A stretch of 64,000 bases of DNA from Anaerolineales bacterium (GCA_028278545.1 JANQED010000019.1:1-64000); one strand, 5' to 3'. Counted from the stretch's first letter, positions 17,837 to 26,622 are shown. The notes: a model not told the origin generated them from the sequence alone. A program made the numbers and translations.

Positions 17837-18922
17837 CTACAAAACCGCGTTCATATCCAACCCCCTGGCCGCGGCGCGATCTGCCAACCAATCTCCCTCC
17901 GTCACCGGAATGGGCAAGACCTCCTCTTCGGGCCGCCGCACCAGGCTCAACGCTCCCTCAGGGCAGGCTGGTACGCAGACCCCGCAGCCTACACAGGAAG
18001 TGGCGCTGATCTCGATCAGCAGTTCAGCCTCGCTCAAAGAAAGCGCATCGAACTGGCAGTAGTCTAAACACGTTTCGCAACCGTCGCATGAATCCTCGTC
18101 TACCGTATTGAGGAAAGCCGAGCGCGCCACCACGTTAGCGATCCCCATCTCAGCCATGCCGCGCAGGATGCCGCACGAACAGGTGCAGCAGTTGCAAATA
18201 TAGGTGGTGTCTTTCTGAGAATTGCCTACCGAATGCACCAGCCCAGCATTGGCCGCCTCTTTCAGCTTCGCCATCGCCTCTTCTTGCGTAAGGGACTGGA
18301 TGAACGAGATATTCTCAAATGCCCCAGGGCGCTTGCTAAAGACCATACAGTTATCCATGGGGTGATCGCAAGGATCATCGATCAACGCTTTCTGTTTGCG
18401 GCAAATACAATCCTGCACGCCCCAGGCATTGGCATTGTTTACGATTTCCGTGGCACTTTCAAAGGGCTGTACTTCCATCCCCGTCTTCACAGTCTCATCG
18501 ACTGGGATGACGCGATGGACCGATGGTTCGACCGACAACACCCTGCTAAACGCCTGTTGGTAATAGTCCTCAAAAAGCTGGGCTAATTCGCCATCAATGC
18601 GGCTGATTTGATATTCATAGATGCCAACCACGAAGGGCAGCAACCCATAACCTACCCCACCATCTCCTCGGCCAGCGCTTATCAACCCCCGGCGCGCCAT
18701 CGTTTTGAGCTGTGCCTTCAACGCTTTCGAGTCGCCCCCAACGCGCTCGGCAAGTTCTTCAGGGGTCTCCAAAGTCAGCCGCAATTGGGAGGCCAGGGTC
18801 GCCTGTTCCGGGGTGAAGATCTTCTCGAGCAGGCGCAGTTCAGCGCCATCTTCCGTTGCGGGGAACCCGTTGGGCAGTGCATCTAACCGTTGTGCCAAGC
18901 ATCGATAGGGATTGTCGTTCAC
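17837..18922 (-). CDS. 4Fe-4S ferredoxin-type protein with winged-helix N-terminus
   Basis: 361 residues. The N-terminal 90 residues look like a winged-helix segment (TPEELAERVGGDSKALKAQL then MARRGLIS). The middle has Cys-rich clusters CICRKQKALIDDPC (about 170) and CNCCTCSCG (about 245). The C-terminus carries two classical 4Fe-4S motifs, CDGCETCLDYC (about 278) and CVGCGVCVPAC (about 315). It is cytoplasmic, with no signal or membrane helix. The gene starts 3 bases after the stop of the radical SAM gene, so the two form an operon and this protein is a plausible electron donor or partner for that enzyme. Its exact reaction is unknown. Confidence 0.85.
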   Translation of the reverse strand: MNDNPYRCLAQRLDALPNGFPATEDGAELRLLEKIFTPEQATLASQLRLTLETPEELAERVGGDSKALKAQLKTMARRGLISAGRGDGGVGYGLLPFVVGIYEYQISRIDGELAQLFEDYYQQAFSRVLSVEPSVHRVIPVDETVKTGMEVQPFESATEIVNNANAWGVQDCICRKQKALIDDPCDHPMDNCMVFSKRPGAFENISFIQSLTQEEAMAKLKEAANAGLVHSVGNSQKDTTYICNCCTCSCGILRGMAEMGIANVVARSAFLNTVDEDSCDGCETCLDYCQFDALSLSEAELLIEISATSCVGCGVCVPACPEGALSLVRRPEEEVLPIPVTEGDWLADRAAARGLDMNAVL

Positions 18923-18925
18923 AGT

Positions 18926-20038
18926 TCACCTCACAGGTCTAGGGAATCCAGGGCCGCCGATGCGAACCTGGTCTGGCCGGTTTGTCCAAACGCCGGGAAT
19001 TTTGGCATCACATTTGGGGCAGGTGCCTTCGGCAGTTATACGATAGGAAAGGATAACATATCCATAGCGTTCAATTAACAGCGTCTTACACTGATGACAA
19101 TACGTGTGCTCATACTCAGCGAGGCTCCCGGGCAGGTTGCCGGCATACACATAACGCAACCCGGCTTCCTGACCGATCTCCGCGGCGCGCAGCAAGGTCT
19201 TCGCCGAAGTGCGCGGCGGGGCTGTCATCTTATAATCGGGATGGAAGGCGGTCACATGCCAGGGGATATCTTCATTTACAGATCGAATGAAGCGGGCCGC
19301 ATCCATGAGTTCCTCGTTGCTGTCGTTGAAACCGGGCACCACCAGGGTGACCACTTCCACCCACAAACCCAGTTCGTGGGCACGTTGGATGCTGTCCAAG
19401 ACATGTTGCAGCACACCACCCAGGCGTCGATACTGCTTATCCTGCATGGTTTTCAAGTCGATCTTATAGCCTGCCAGATATGGGCGCAGATAATCCAACG
19501 CCTCCGGAGTAGCATTGCCATTCGAGATAAAAACGCACTTCATCCCCTTTTCTTGGGCTATCTTGAAGACCGAGACGGCCCACTCCGAGGTGATCAACGG
19601 TTCATTGTACGTCGAAGCAACCACCTCGGCACCTCCGCGCAGGCCGTATTCCACCAACTCTTCTGGGGTGATCTGTCGGATATAGCGGCCCGAGGCATCC
19701 GAGGCTGGATCACGCAGCGTCTGAGAGCTGAGCCAGTTTTGGCAGTAAGAACAATGGAAATCACAGCCCAACATACCAAAACTCAGGGCGTCCCCACCGG
19801 AAAACATGTGATAGAAAGGCTTCTTCTCGATCGGATCGACTTGCAAGCCGGACACATACCCCCAGGGCACTCTCAGCTCGCCCCCCTCATTGAAACGCAC
19901 TTTGCAGATCCCCCGCCGCCCCTCGCGGATCAAACAGCGATGCCCACAAGCATAGCAGCGTACGGCCTTGTCATCCAGGCGTTCATAGAGCTCCCCCTGC
20001 CGGGTCAAGGCATCGAGCCTCTCTTCAACCGTAACCAT
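18926..20038 (-). CDS. amrS: AmmeMemoRadiSam-system radical SAM enzyme (PflA-like)
   Basis: 370 residues. The radical SAM cluster motif is CDFHCSYC (CxxxCxxC, about 93-100) within SFGMLGCDFHCSYCQNW, preceded by DPIEKKPFYHMFSG, both diagnostic for the AmrS/MJ0808 group. An N-terminal CYACGHRC segment (about 29-36) and C-terminal CHQC and CPKC pairs suggest further metal binding. The enzyme would cleave S-adenosylmethionine reductively; the substrate of the group is not established. The AmrA and AmrB (Memo) partners are not in the window. The start codon lies 6 bases after a TATAAT shared with the divergent mobA gene, so the mRNA is probably leaderless. Confidence 0.88.
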   Translation of the reverse strand: MVTVEERLDALTRQGELYERLDDKAVRCYACGHRCLIREGRRGICKVRFNEGGELRVPWGYVSGLQVDPIEKKPFYHMFSGGDALSFGMLGCDFHCSYCQNWLSSQTLRDPASDASGRYIRQITPEELVEYGLRGGAEVVASTYNEPLITSEWAVSVFKIAQEKGMKCVFISNGNATPEALDYLRPYLAGYKIDLKTMQDKQYRRLGGVLQHVLDSIQRAHELGLWVEVVTLVVPGFNDSNEELMDAARFIRSVNEDIPWHVTAFHPDYKMTAPPRTSAKTLLRAAEIGQEAGLRYVYAGNLPGSLAEYEHTYCHQCKTLLIERYGYVILSYRITAEGTCPKCDAKIPGVWTNRPDQVRIGGPGFPRPVR

Positions 20039-20044
20039 ACATCT

Positions 20045-20052
20045 ATTATAAT
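20045..20052. promoter_or_regulatory. Single palindromic -10 box (ATTATAAT) shared by divergent amrS and mobA
   Basis: The start codons of amrS (20038, minus) and mobA (20060, plus) are separated by only 21 bases, centred on the self-complementary ATTATAAT. TATAAT on the plus strand ends 7 bases before mobA; on the minus strand it ends 6 bases before amrS. Both transcripts would begin at or next to their start codons, and no Shine-Dalgarno fits on either side. Confidence 0.6.
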
Positions 20053-20059
20053 CGCAATC

Positions 20060-20659
20060 ATGCTCACCCTTGTCATCCAGGCCGGCGGCCAGTCCAGCCG
20101 CATGGGCCAGGACAAAGCATTGATGTCTTTTTTGGGACGCCCGTTGATCGAGCGCGTTCTGGAGAGGTTGTCACCCATCGCTGATGAAGTGGTGATCATC
20201 ACCAACCGCCCAGAGGGGTACCGTTATTTGAGTATCCCCTTGTTCCCGGACGTGATCCCTGACCGTGGAGCCCTGGGGGGGTTGTACACAGCCCTAAAAG
20301 TGGCCGGCAACTCTGAGGTCGCCGTGGTGGCCTGCGACATGCCCTTCGCCTCCGCGGAAATCCTCACCGCTGCGCAAAACACCCTCAAAGACGAGAGCAT
20401 CGACGCGGTCATCCCCAAAACAGAACGCGGGCTGGAACCCTTGCACGCCGTCTACCGACGGAGCACCTGCCTGCCAGCCGTCGAAGCCGCCATCCAGGCC
20501 GATAACTGGCGCATGATCTCATGGCACGATCATGTCAAAGTCCACCATCTCTCCCCCGAAACGACCAAGCAACTCGATCTGACACAATATACCTTTATGA
20601 ATCTCAACACGCCCGAGGAATTCGGCCAAGCCGAAGCCCTGGCCCGGCGGATAGGATAG
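20060..20659 (+). CDS. mobA: Molybdenum cofactor guanylyltransferase
   Basis: 199 residues. MobA attaches GMP from GTP to molybdopterin to make the bis-MGD type cofactor. The N-terminal nucleotide-binding signature is QAGGQSSRMGQDKALMSFLG (about 7-26). DRGALGGLYTAL (about 71) and the metal-binding ACDMPF (about 93-98) follow. The start at 20060 is chosen because it begins the conserved LVIQAGG strand; the frame stays open far upstream on the antisense of amrS, which I regard as chance. Initiation appears leaderless. No molybdoenzyme gene is in the window, so its client is elsewhere. Confidence 0.92.
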   Translation: MLTLVIQAGGQSSRMGQDKALMSFLGRPLIERVLERLSPIADEVVIITNRPEGYRYLSIPLFPDVIPDRGALGGLYTALKVAGNSEVAVVACDMPFASAEILTAAQNTLKDESIDAVIPKTERGLEPLHAVYRRSTCLPAVEAAIQADNWRMISWHDHVKVHHLSPETTKQLDLTQYTFMNLNTPEEFGQAEALARRIG

Positions 20660-20741
20660 ACACCTGATTAGCTCTGTTCCCAATAAAATCGATTTGAGAT
20701 TTGAACGCCGATGCGGTGCAGGAAAAAGGCACCCCAATAGC

Positions 20742-20785
20742 CGTTAAAAACAAAGTCCCGGTCGGGCCGGGATTGGCTTTTAACG
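20742..20785. terminator. Bidirectional terminator-like hairpin between mobA and the response regulator
   Basis: CGTTAAAA (20742-20749) pairs with TTTTAACG (20778-20785), enclosing TCCCGG/CCGGGA. The A-run and T-run flanks would give U-tails in both directions. The rest of the 309-base gap up to 20968 has no gene; it holds a tandem 11-base repeat AACAGTTTCAT (20862-20872 and 20873-20883) and two AAACGTTT palindromes. Confidence 0.65.
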
Positions 20786-20968
20786 CGACAAATGCCCAAG
20801 TGAGGGGGGCACCCGGACATTCGTCGCCGAATATCATACTAAAGACTTGTTCGTCCAGAAAAACAGTTTCATAACAGTTTCATTGCAATTTTGTGTCTTA
20901 AACGTTTTTGCTAAGAACACCCCAGGCAAATAGCCCAAAATGCGGAAAAGCAGCGTCCCAAACGTTTG

Positions 20969-21652
20969 CTATACCGTGATCAATCCAGTACGAATGGCAA
21001 ACTTGACCAGCTCGGTAGCAGAATGAAGATTGAGCTTTTTCATGATGCGTTCCCGGTGCCGTGAGACGGTCTTCGGACTGATATCTAATTGCTCAGCAAT
21101 CTTGGGTGTGGAGAAACCATCAGCTACCAATTCCAAGACTTGCCGTTCGCGCGTGCTGAGAACATCCAGATCGGGGTGACTCTCTTCAGGCTGGTCGGCA
21201 GAATCCATTTCGCGGATTCTTTTCGTCAGGCGTCGAAAATCATCCAATAACCAACCGGCTAGCGCAGGCTGAAGGTAGACATTGCCATCATGAATAGTCC
21301 TTATCGCCGCTACAAGTTCCTCCGCTGCTGACTGTTTGGTGATGTAGCCCGTTGCACCGGATGCCATCATTTCGAAAAAATACTCCTTACCCTCATGAAT
21401 GGTCAACGCTAACACATTACAATCAGCACACTGTTTCGCCAAGCGGCGAGTGGCTTCCAGACCATCCATCTCTGGCATAGTAATATCCATCACGATGACA
21501 TCAGGACGGAGTTCTATGGCCTCGTCTATCGCCTCTGCGCCATTACTGGCTTCTCCGATCACCTTCATATCCTCGTGCGTCTCCAAGAATGATCTCAATC
21601 CGGTACGCACAACATCATGGTCATCCACCAGCAGAAGACGGATCATCTTCAT
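20969..21652 (-). CDS. NarL/FixJ-family response regulator
   Basis: 227 residues. The receiver domain (about 1-120) has the acidic pair DDHD (10-13), the phosphoacceptor in VIVMDITMPEMDG (about Asp56), and K in the TKQS segment (about 105). A LuxR-type helix-turn-helix fills about 160-222 (LSTRERQVLELVADGFSTPKIAEQLDISPKTVSRHRERI in two parts). It would bind DNA as a dimer when phosphorylated. The gene overlaps the end of the kinase gene upstream by 32 bases, so the two are translationally coupled partners. Twin inverted repeats upstream of the divergent cytochrome gene are candidate targets. Confidence 0.93.
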   Translation of the reverse strand: MKMIRLLLVDDHDVVRTGLRSFLETHEDMKVIGEASNGAEAIDEAIELRPDVIVMDITMPEMDGLEATRRLAKQCADCNVLALTIHEGKEYFFEMMASGATGYITKQSAAEELVAAIRTIHDGNVYLQPALAGWLLDDFRRLTKRIREMDSADQPEESHPDLDVLSTRERQVLELVADGFSTPKIAEQLDISPKTVSRHRERIMKKLNLHSATELVKFAIRTGLITV

Positions 21653-23153
21653 CGACTATCTCCTTCAATTCCTCTTTGCGAATGATCTCCCGTGGAACGC
21701 GCACTTCGATGAGCGTACCTTTCCCAGGCGTGGATTCTAAAACAAAAATACCATCAACAGAATGGATTCGTTCGCGCATCCCTGCTATTCCCAATTTGGA
21801 TTGAGGGTCTATCAGCGCATCTGCGTCAAACCCCACCCCGAAATCACGGATTCTAAGCACAGCCTGGTCGCATTGATATATCAATTCCAAAACAGCCTGA
21901 TCAGTCTGGGCATAACGCATGATGTTTGTTAGCGCTTCTTGGGCGACTCGATATAGGATGGTTTCGATCAGGGGATCAATTCGTTGTCGATCTCCCGAAA
22001 CTTCAAAAGAGATCTTCAATTGGGTTCGGTTGCGAATATCATCGAAAAAATGTTGCAGGGCTGGTACGAGCCCTAGATCATCCAATTGGGCTGGGCGCAG
22101 ATCATGGACCAGTCGATACAATCCTTGTGACATCTGGCGGCTGAGTTCTTGCAAGCGATCAATTGCCTCAGTTGTCGTTCGGTCTCCCGTACAGCGACTT
22201 TTGATTGTCGCTAAATCCAGGCTGAATCCAGTTAAGATTTGGGCTAACTCATCATGCAGTTCCCGAGATATGCGGGTGCGCTCTTGTTCCTGAGCGAGGA
22301 CCGTATGACGCAATAACTCCCTACGCATCTCTTCTCGCTTGACCAATTCCTCCCTCACCCGTTGCAGCGCTGCAAAACGAGCTTCTTGGGCGGTGGCTAA
22401 CTCTTCCCGGCGTTCCATCTCAATCACTTGTGTGGCACGAATAAGTGCCACGGTGATTGTAATTCCCAAGGCAGCCCTGAATACCTGTATCGGCAATCCG
22501 GTTACTTGAATAAAAGTTTCGGTATTGACAAATCTCGCTGGAAATAAATCCAATGGAGGGACGAAAATCTGCGTGAGTCCATAAAGAACGAATCCCCATG
22601 TAGCCCAGTTCAGACTCGATGATAGCTTTTGCCGTTTATTTTGGATAGCTAACAGGGATTGACGGCGAAGGGCAATGGCCGCCAGAATACTTCCGGGAAT
22701 GGCTATCAAATAGCGTGCCAAAACATCAGCGTAGGTAATCCAAGAAAACGGTGTGCCTGGATTTAGAGATGCCAGGAAAATACTCATCGCGATATACAAC
22801 ATCAACATGCCGCCGCCAATATAAGCATCTACGGCAGCCAACCCGCGCGGGGGCCGAATGACTTGGATACCATACGCCAATAATGAGACAAACGACAAAG
22901 CTAATAATCCCAACCTGACAAGAGAGAGAGGGATTGGCAACATAATTGACTGCCATTCAGCTTGCAGCAAAATTAATTCATACCACTCGTGAAGTCCGTG
23001 TACAATCCCGAAAACTGCCAGCGGTCGCAGAACTCGGGCCTCGCCCAGGGATGGACTACGGCCTGCTTCCAAGGCAATAGCCACTCCCATGCAAAAGAAT
23101 GCGAGTCCGTATATGAAATAAACTGCAATTGTCGTCAGGTGAAGATCAGCCAT
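21621..23153 (-). CDS. Membrane-bound NarL-type sensor histidine kinase
   Basis: 510 residues. The N-terminal half (about 1-235) is a multi-pass membrane sensor of about seven helices, with no large periplasmic loop. A coiled linker (about 240-285, ERREELATAQEARFAALQRV) leads to a HisKA_3 dimerisation domain with the phosphoacceptor in RELHDELAQ (about His297). The HATPase domain has VAQEALTNIMRYA (N box) and DFGVGFD (G1 box), then GIAGMRERI. It should autophosphorylate and pass phosphate to the coupled response regulator. The signal is unknown; divergence from an octaheme cytochrome suggests a redox or electron-acceptor signal. Confidence 0.9.
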   Translation of the reverse strand: MADLHLTTIAVYFIYGLAFFCMGVAIALEAGRSPSLGEARVLRPLAVFGIVHGLHEWYELILLQAEWQSIMLPIPLSLVRLGLLALSFVSLLAYGIQVIRPPRGLAAVDAYIGGGMLMLYIAMSIFLASLNPGTPFSWITYADVLARYLIAIPGSILAAIALRRQSLLAIQNKRQKLSSSLNWATWGFVLYGLTQIFVPPLDLFPARFVNTETFIQVTGLPIQVFRAALGITITVALIRATQVIEMERREELATAQEARFAALQRVREELVKREEMRRELLRHTVLAQEQERTRISRELHDELAQILTGFSLDLATIKSRCTGDRTTTEAIDRLQELSRQMSQGLYRLVHDLRPAQLDDLGLVPALQHFFDDIRNRTQLKISFEVSGDRQRIDPLIETILYRVAQEALTNIMRYAQTDQAVLELIYQCDQAVLRIRDFGVGFDADALIDPQSKLGIAGMRERIHSVDGIFVLESTPGKGTLIEVRVPREIIRKEELKEIVDEDDPSSAGG

Positions 23154-23245
23154 AGGTTATTCCATGGAAGATAGTCCCGCTTTGCTGTCACAAAGGTTTT
23201 AGTGTAATGTGACAGCAACATAGAAGACCTTCCAATTTTTCCGGT

Positions 23246-23338
23246 ATTGGGGTAAAATACCCAATGAGTTTGCTTTACCTACTAGGGCAATCCACCCAAC
23301 GGGTTGTTTTCGTTCCATTTTTGGGTGAAATACCCCAA
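23246..23338 (+). promoter_or_regulatory. Twin TTGGG-N8-CCCAA inverted repeats upstream of the octaheme cytochrome gene
   Basis: Two copies of the same 18-base inverted repeat lie at 23247-23264 (spacer GTAAAATA; flanking A/T extends it to 6 bp arms) and 23321-23338 (spacer TGAAATAC). Their centres are 74 bases apart, close to seven helical turns, so bound proteins would face the same side. The first copy contains TAAAAT, a possible -10 box. The adjacent NarL-type regulator is the obvious candidate binder. Confidence 0.5.
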
Positions 23339-23431
23339 GCTATTTTACTCGATTTCGTTAAGGAGGTGTTTCTCAAGATAAAACCGATTGACAATATCTC
23401 GATTGATTTCATAGTAAATGGAGAATGCTCA

Positions 23432-24601
23432 ATGAAGCCAAAATATATCATATTGATTAGCATTTTGCTGGTCGCAATCCTGGCCTTTGCTGTTCCTTCT
23501 GGCCTGGCCGAAGAAGGTGCTCCCGGCGCAGAATATGTCACAAGCGAAACTTGTGCTGGCTGTCATGCGGAAATCGCCGCCGTATTTGGCATGTCTGGTC
23601 ATGCTTACAAGCTCAATCCAGTTGTTGATGGTCAACCTCCAAAATATCCCTTCACTGAGGTTACGGAAGTTCCCGAAGGTTACACCTGGGAAGACATCTC
23701 CTACGTTATTGGTGGTTACAACTGGAAAGCACGTTTCATCGATCAGGAAGGCTATATCATTACCGGCCCTCCTGGGACGCGTGGTGACGAAGGGGCTGCT
23801 GAAGGTTTCTTAGGCCAGTATAATTTTGCCAACCCCATCGTTGGCAATGAGCCTGGATGGGTTGCCTACCACCAAGGTGAAGAGAAACCTTATAATTGTG
23901 GCACTTGTCATACGACCGGTTACAATCCGAACGGCAATCAAGATGGCCTGCCCGGTTTAGTGGGCACCTGGTCGGAACCCGGCATTACATGTGAAGAATG
24001 CCATGGCCCTGGAAGTTTGCATGCATCCAATCCCTACGGTGTATCCATGGAAGTCGACCGAAATGGCGCACAATGTGGTGAGTGCCACTTGCGCGGTGCG
24101 ATCGAATCCGTTAACGCCAGTGGTGGTTTTATCAAGCACCACGAACAATACGAGGAACTTTTCCAGAGCAAGCATGTCACGATCGATTGTGTAATTTGCC
24201 ACGACCCACACGCTGGCGTCGTTCAACTACGCATGGCCGCTGAAGAAACTCCCACTACACGTACACAGTGTGAAAACTGCCATTTCAATCAGGCCAAGTA
24301 CCAGGATTCCCCGGTACATCTGGAAGTTGCTGCCTGCATCGATTGTCACATGCCGCGCGTCACCAAGAGCGCTGTGGGTAATGCTGAGATGTTCACCGGC
24401 GATATCCGCACTCACCTGATGGCCATTGATCCCACTCAAATTGGTCAGTTCACCGACGACGGAACTGTAGCTCTGTCACAGTTAGGCCTGGACTTTGCTT
24501 GCAGGAGTTGTCACGTTGAGGGGGGTGTTGCGTCAGTCAAAACGGATGAAGAACTGATCGATAAGGCGTTTGGTTACCACGATCGGCCTGAAGCCCCCTA
24601 G
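23432..24601 (+). CDS. Secreted octaheme cytochrome c
   Basis: 389 residues from the ATG at 23432, chosen because it starts a clear signal peptide (to about residue 26, SGLAEE) and follows GGAG; a frame open from 23264 adds 56 residues without signal character. Eight CxxCH haem-attachment motifs occur at 41, 156, 187, 215, 253, 280, 302 and 357. No transmembrane helix follows the signal, so the mature protein is outside the membrane. The first block resembles cytochrome c554-type multihaem proteins. A role in extracellular or periplasmic electron transfer is inferred; the partner is unknown. It is divergent from a two-component system. Confidence 0.88.
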   Translation: MKPKYIILISILLVAILAFAVPSGLAEEGAPGAEYVTSETCAGCHAEIAAVFGMSGHAYKLNPVVDGQPPKYPFTEVTEVPEGYTWEDISYVIGGYNWKARFIDQEGYIITGPPGTRGDEGAAEGFLGQYNFANPIVGNEPGWVAYHQGEEKPYNCGTCHTTGYNPNGNQDGLPGLVGTWSEPGITCEECHGPGSLHASNPYGVSMEVDRNGAQCGECHLRGAIESVNASGGFIKHHEQYEELFQSKHVTIDCVICHDPHAGVVQLRMAAEETPTTRTQCENCHFNQAKYQDSPVHLEVAACIDCHMPRVTKSAVGNAEMFTGDIRTHLMAIDPTQIGQFTDDGTVALSQLGLDFACRSCHVEGGVASVKTDEELIDKAFGYHDRPEAP

Positions 24602-24623
24602 AGCAAAATACTAATGACTCCAT

Positions 24624-24654
24624 GCGGGTTGAATAGACAAACTATTCAACCCGC
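24624..24654 (+). terminator. Rho-independent terminator of the octaheme cytochrome gene
   Basis: Perfect 13-bp stem GCGGGTTGAATAG (24624-24636) with 24642-24654 around ACAAA, followed by TTTGATTTGG. It is 23 bases after the cytochrome stop codon. Confidence 0.8.
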
Positions 24655-24734
24655 TTTGATTTGGTCATTCTATTGGCACATCAATATAAACACATAGTAA
24701 AGTGTTGCTTTTGCTGAGATATAGAGATGTCTGG

Positions 24735-25946
24735 TCAAGCTTCTTGATCCAGCACACCAAGCCAGGCGCGTAGAGCTGCTAATATCGGGGTTAGCATCAA
24801 GAGTACCAGGATTACCAACAGGGGAATGGTTTTTAGGTTGAAAAACCCCAGGAGTGCAATGAAACCTGCGGATATGAGCATCACCCAGCCCCCGACGCGC
24901 AGCGTTTGTCGTTGGATCGGGTCTAGTTGGATGGTGCGCGTCAGGAGGGCGATATTGACCAGGCTTACAGCAATCGCCCCCACCAGCAGCCAGCGAACTT
25001 CAGGGGGCTGATGCTCACCGGTATGCTCCACCACCTTCAGCACCGCCGCACCCACGGCGGCAATCCCCATCGTTAATGGCAGGTGCAGGTAGAACCAAGC
25101 CGAGACCATCAGCGGGTTGGGGAGCGGCAGGCGATGGGAGATGGCATCGAAATAAACCCACCACAGAGCGATTGCAACCAAGGTGCCCAATGCGGCCGTT
25201 ACACCTATAAGCCAAGTAAAATGATGGTGTTCGGAAACCCCAGACACCACTCCGACGACGACTTCTCCTAGCACGATAATGTTGAAAAGGCCGAAACGCT
25301 CCACCAGCGAAGGGCTGCCGGCCGTAACGATCTCGATTTCAGCCTGAGCTGCCGGATTGCGCTTCCCCAGGCTGAACGTGTACAGCGGCAGCAGCAAAGA
25401 GATCAGCAAGGCCAGTGCCCACAGGTAAAACCGCCATGGAATCGCTACAAAGGTCGATCCGGCAAAGAGCAAAGTGGTGAACAAGAAGGATGCTGAATAG
25501 GGGTTCGAGAGTACGCGGTGGTTGGCGTCATAAACTCCGGTACGCCACCACAGGTAAGTCAGGATCAATTGAAAGGCGGCGTACGACCAGGCGAAGCCCA
25601 CCGAGCTTTCCCCAAGGGCATCGTGGGCGAAGATAGCCATCGCCACCACGCTGAGCATCTGCAAAAAAGTGAAGACTCGGGTGCGGACATCATTATTGCC
25701 ATGCAGGTCATGGTAGCTGGTGCCGTTGAACCAGGCCCACCAGACGATCACGAAGAGAAAGGCATAGTTGCCCAATCCCTTCCAGCCGATATGCGCCGAG
25801 AGGGCGTGGGACAACTCGGCGATGATGACCACATAGACCAGGTCATAGAACAATTCTAGAAAGGTAACCTGGCGATGTTCAATTCGTTCGCTGGCCTTTC
25901 CGGGAGGCTGCCAATAATCACGAAATCTACGAATAAAGATGCCCAA
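24735..25946 (-). CDS. Low-temperature-requirement A (LtrA) family membrane protein
   Basis: 403 residues, mostly hydrophobic, with about ten membrane helices. The family signature near the N-terminus is present: QVTFLELFYDLVYVVIIAEL (about 27-46), followed by FVIVWWAWFNGTSYHD. LtrA was named for cold growth of Listeria, but the biochemical function of the family is unknown. The start appears to be TTG at 25946 with AAGGAG nine bases upstream. It is downstream of a methyltransferase gene on the same strand, separated by 90 bases and not obviously cotranscribed. Confidence 0.85.
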   Translation of the reverse strand: MGIFIRRFRDYWQPPGKASERIEHRQVTFLELFYDLVYVVIIAELSHALSAHIGWKGLGNYAFLFVIVWWAWFNGTSYHDLHGNNDVRTRVFTFLQMLSVVAMAIFAHDALGESSVGFAWSYAAFQLILTYLWWRTGVYDANHRVLSNPYSASFLFTTLLFAGSTFVAIPWRFYLWALALLISLLLPLYTFSLGKRNPAAQAEIEIVTAGSPSLVERFGLFNIIVLGEVVVGVVSGVSEHHHFTWLIGVTAALGTLVAIALWWVYFDAISHRLPLPNPLMVSAWFYLHLPLTMGIAAVGAAVLKVVEHTGEHQPPEVRWLLVGAIAVSLVNIALLTRTIQLDPIQRQTLRVGGWVMLISAGFIALLGFFNLKTIPLLVILVLLMLTPILAALRAWLGVLDQEA

Positions 25947-26036
25947 TTCGATCGCTCCTTGGCTTGAAGGTTTACAGCTATTTTACCCCGATTTATCCTT
26001 CAGCCTCTGGATGCGAATATAGCAGCATTCCCATTA

Positions 26037-26546
26037 TCAATCACGAATCAGATAGAGCCTGGCATCGCCGTCCTGACGGACTCTCTGCAAGCCTGGAAAT
26101 GTAAAGGTGTTGGATACTACTCGTGTGCCCCCAGTTAATTCACGCTGAAATTTCTCTTCGAGTTTATTGTTGGTACTCTGGAGCAGATAACAGGTCACCA
26201 CATCGGCATCACTCAAATCCTGGTTGAAGAAATCGCCAAAGATGACCTGGACTCGGTCACGGAGACCCAACACGGTGATCAGCATCTGGCACCAGATGTA
26301 GCGAAGGGGATCTAGTTCAATCCCCACCGCCCTGGCGCCATAGCGCCGGGCTGCGGTGACGATTGTGCGCCCATCGCCACAGCCCAGATCATAGAGCACA
26401 TCGTCTGGCCCGACCTCGGCCATGGTCAGCATTTTGCGGACCGTATTCATGGTCGTCGGCACCCAGGGCGCTCCGCGCCGATCCGTCCAGGAAACAGAGA
26501 TCACAAAAACCAAGAAGAGGAGGAGCGTAAAAATTACGAACCACAT
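26037..26546 (-). CDS. Membrane-anchored class I SAM-dependent methyltransferase
   Basis: 169 residues. Residues 2-20 form a hydrophobic anchor (VIFTLLLFLVFVISVSW) with the catalytic domain on the cytoplasmic side. Motif I DLGCGDGRT is at about 57-65 and GIELDPLR (SAM ribose binding) at about 77-84; FGDF and DVVTCYLL supply motifs II-III. Small proteins of this form occur in many bacteria and archaea, some related to lysine methyltransferases; the substrate is unknown. A minus-strand TATAAT (26575-26570) lies about 24 bases upstream of the start, giving a leader of about 16 bases. Confidence 0.8.
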   Translation of the reverse strand: MWFVIFTLLLFLVFVISVSWTDRRGAPWVPTTMNTVRKMLTMAEVGPDDVLYDLGCGDGRTIVTAARRYGARAVGIELDPLRYIWCQMLITVLGLRDRVQVIFGDFFNQDLSDADVVTCYLLQSTNNKLEEKFQRELTGGTRVVSNTFTFPGLQRVRQDGDARLYLIRD

Positions 26547-26589
26547 ATTTTCTCGCTTTGGGGAAGCACATTATAAATGCTTACAGGCA

Positions 26590-26622
26590 AAGCGTATCTC
26601 CTCTCATTCAGAAGATACGCTT
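26590..26622 (-). terminator. Hairpin after the aldehyde dehydrogenase gene
   Basis: AAGCGTATCT (26590-26599) pairs perfectly with 26613-26622 around 13 bases. It is 22 bases after the aldehyde dehydrogenase stop on the minus strand. The tail is only modestly U-rich, so termination strength is uncertain. Confidence 0.5.

Noticed and set aside
19094-20059. Long in-frame upstream extension of mobA, antisense to amrS
   Set aside because: It lies wholly opposite a well-supported gene, has no family motif, and mobA homology starts at the ATG at 20060 just after a -10 box.
23264-23431. N-terminal 56-residue extension of the octaheme cytochrome
   Set aside because: The extension has no signal character and would bury the clear signal peptide starting at 23432.
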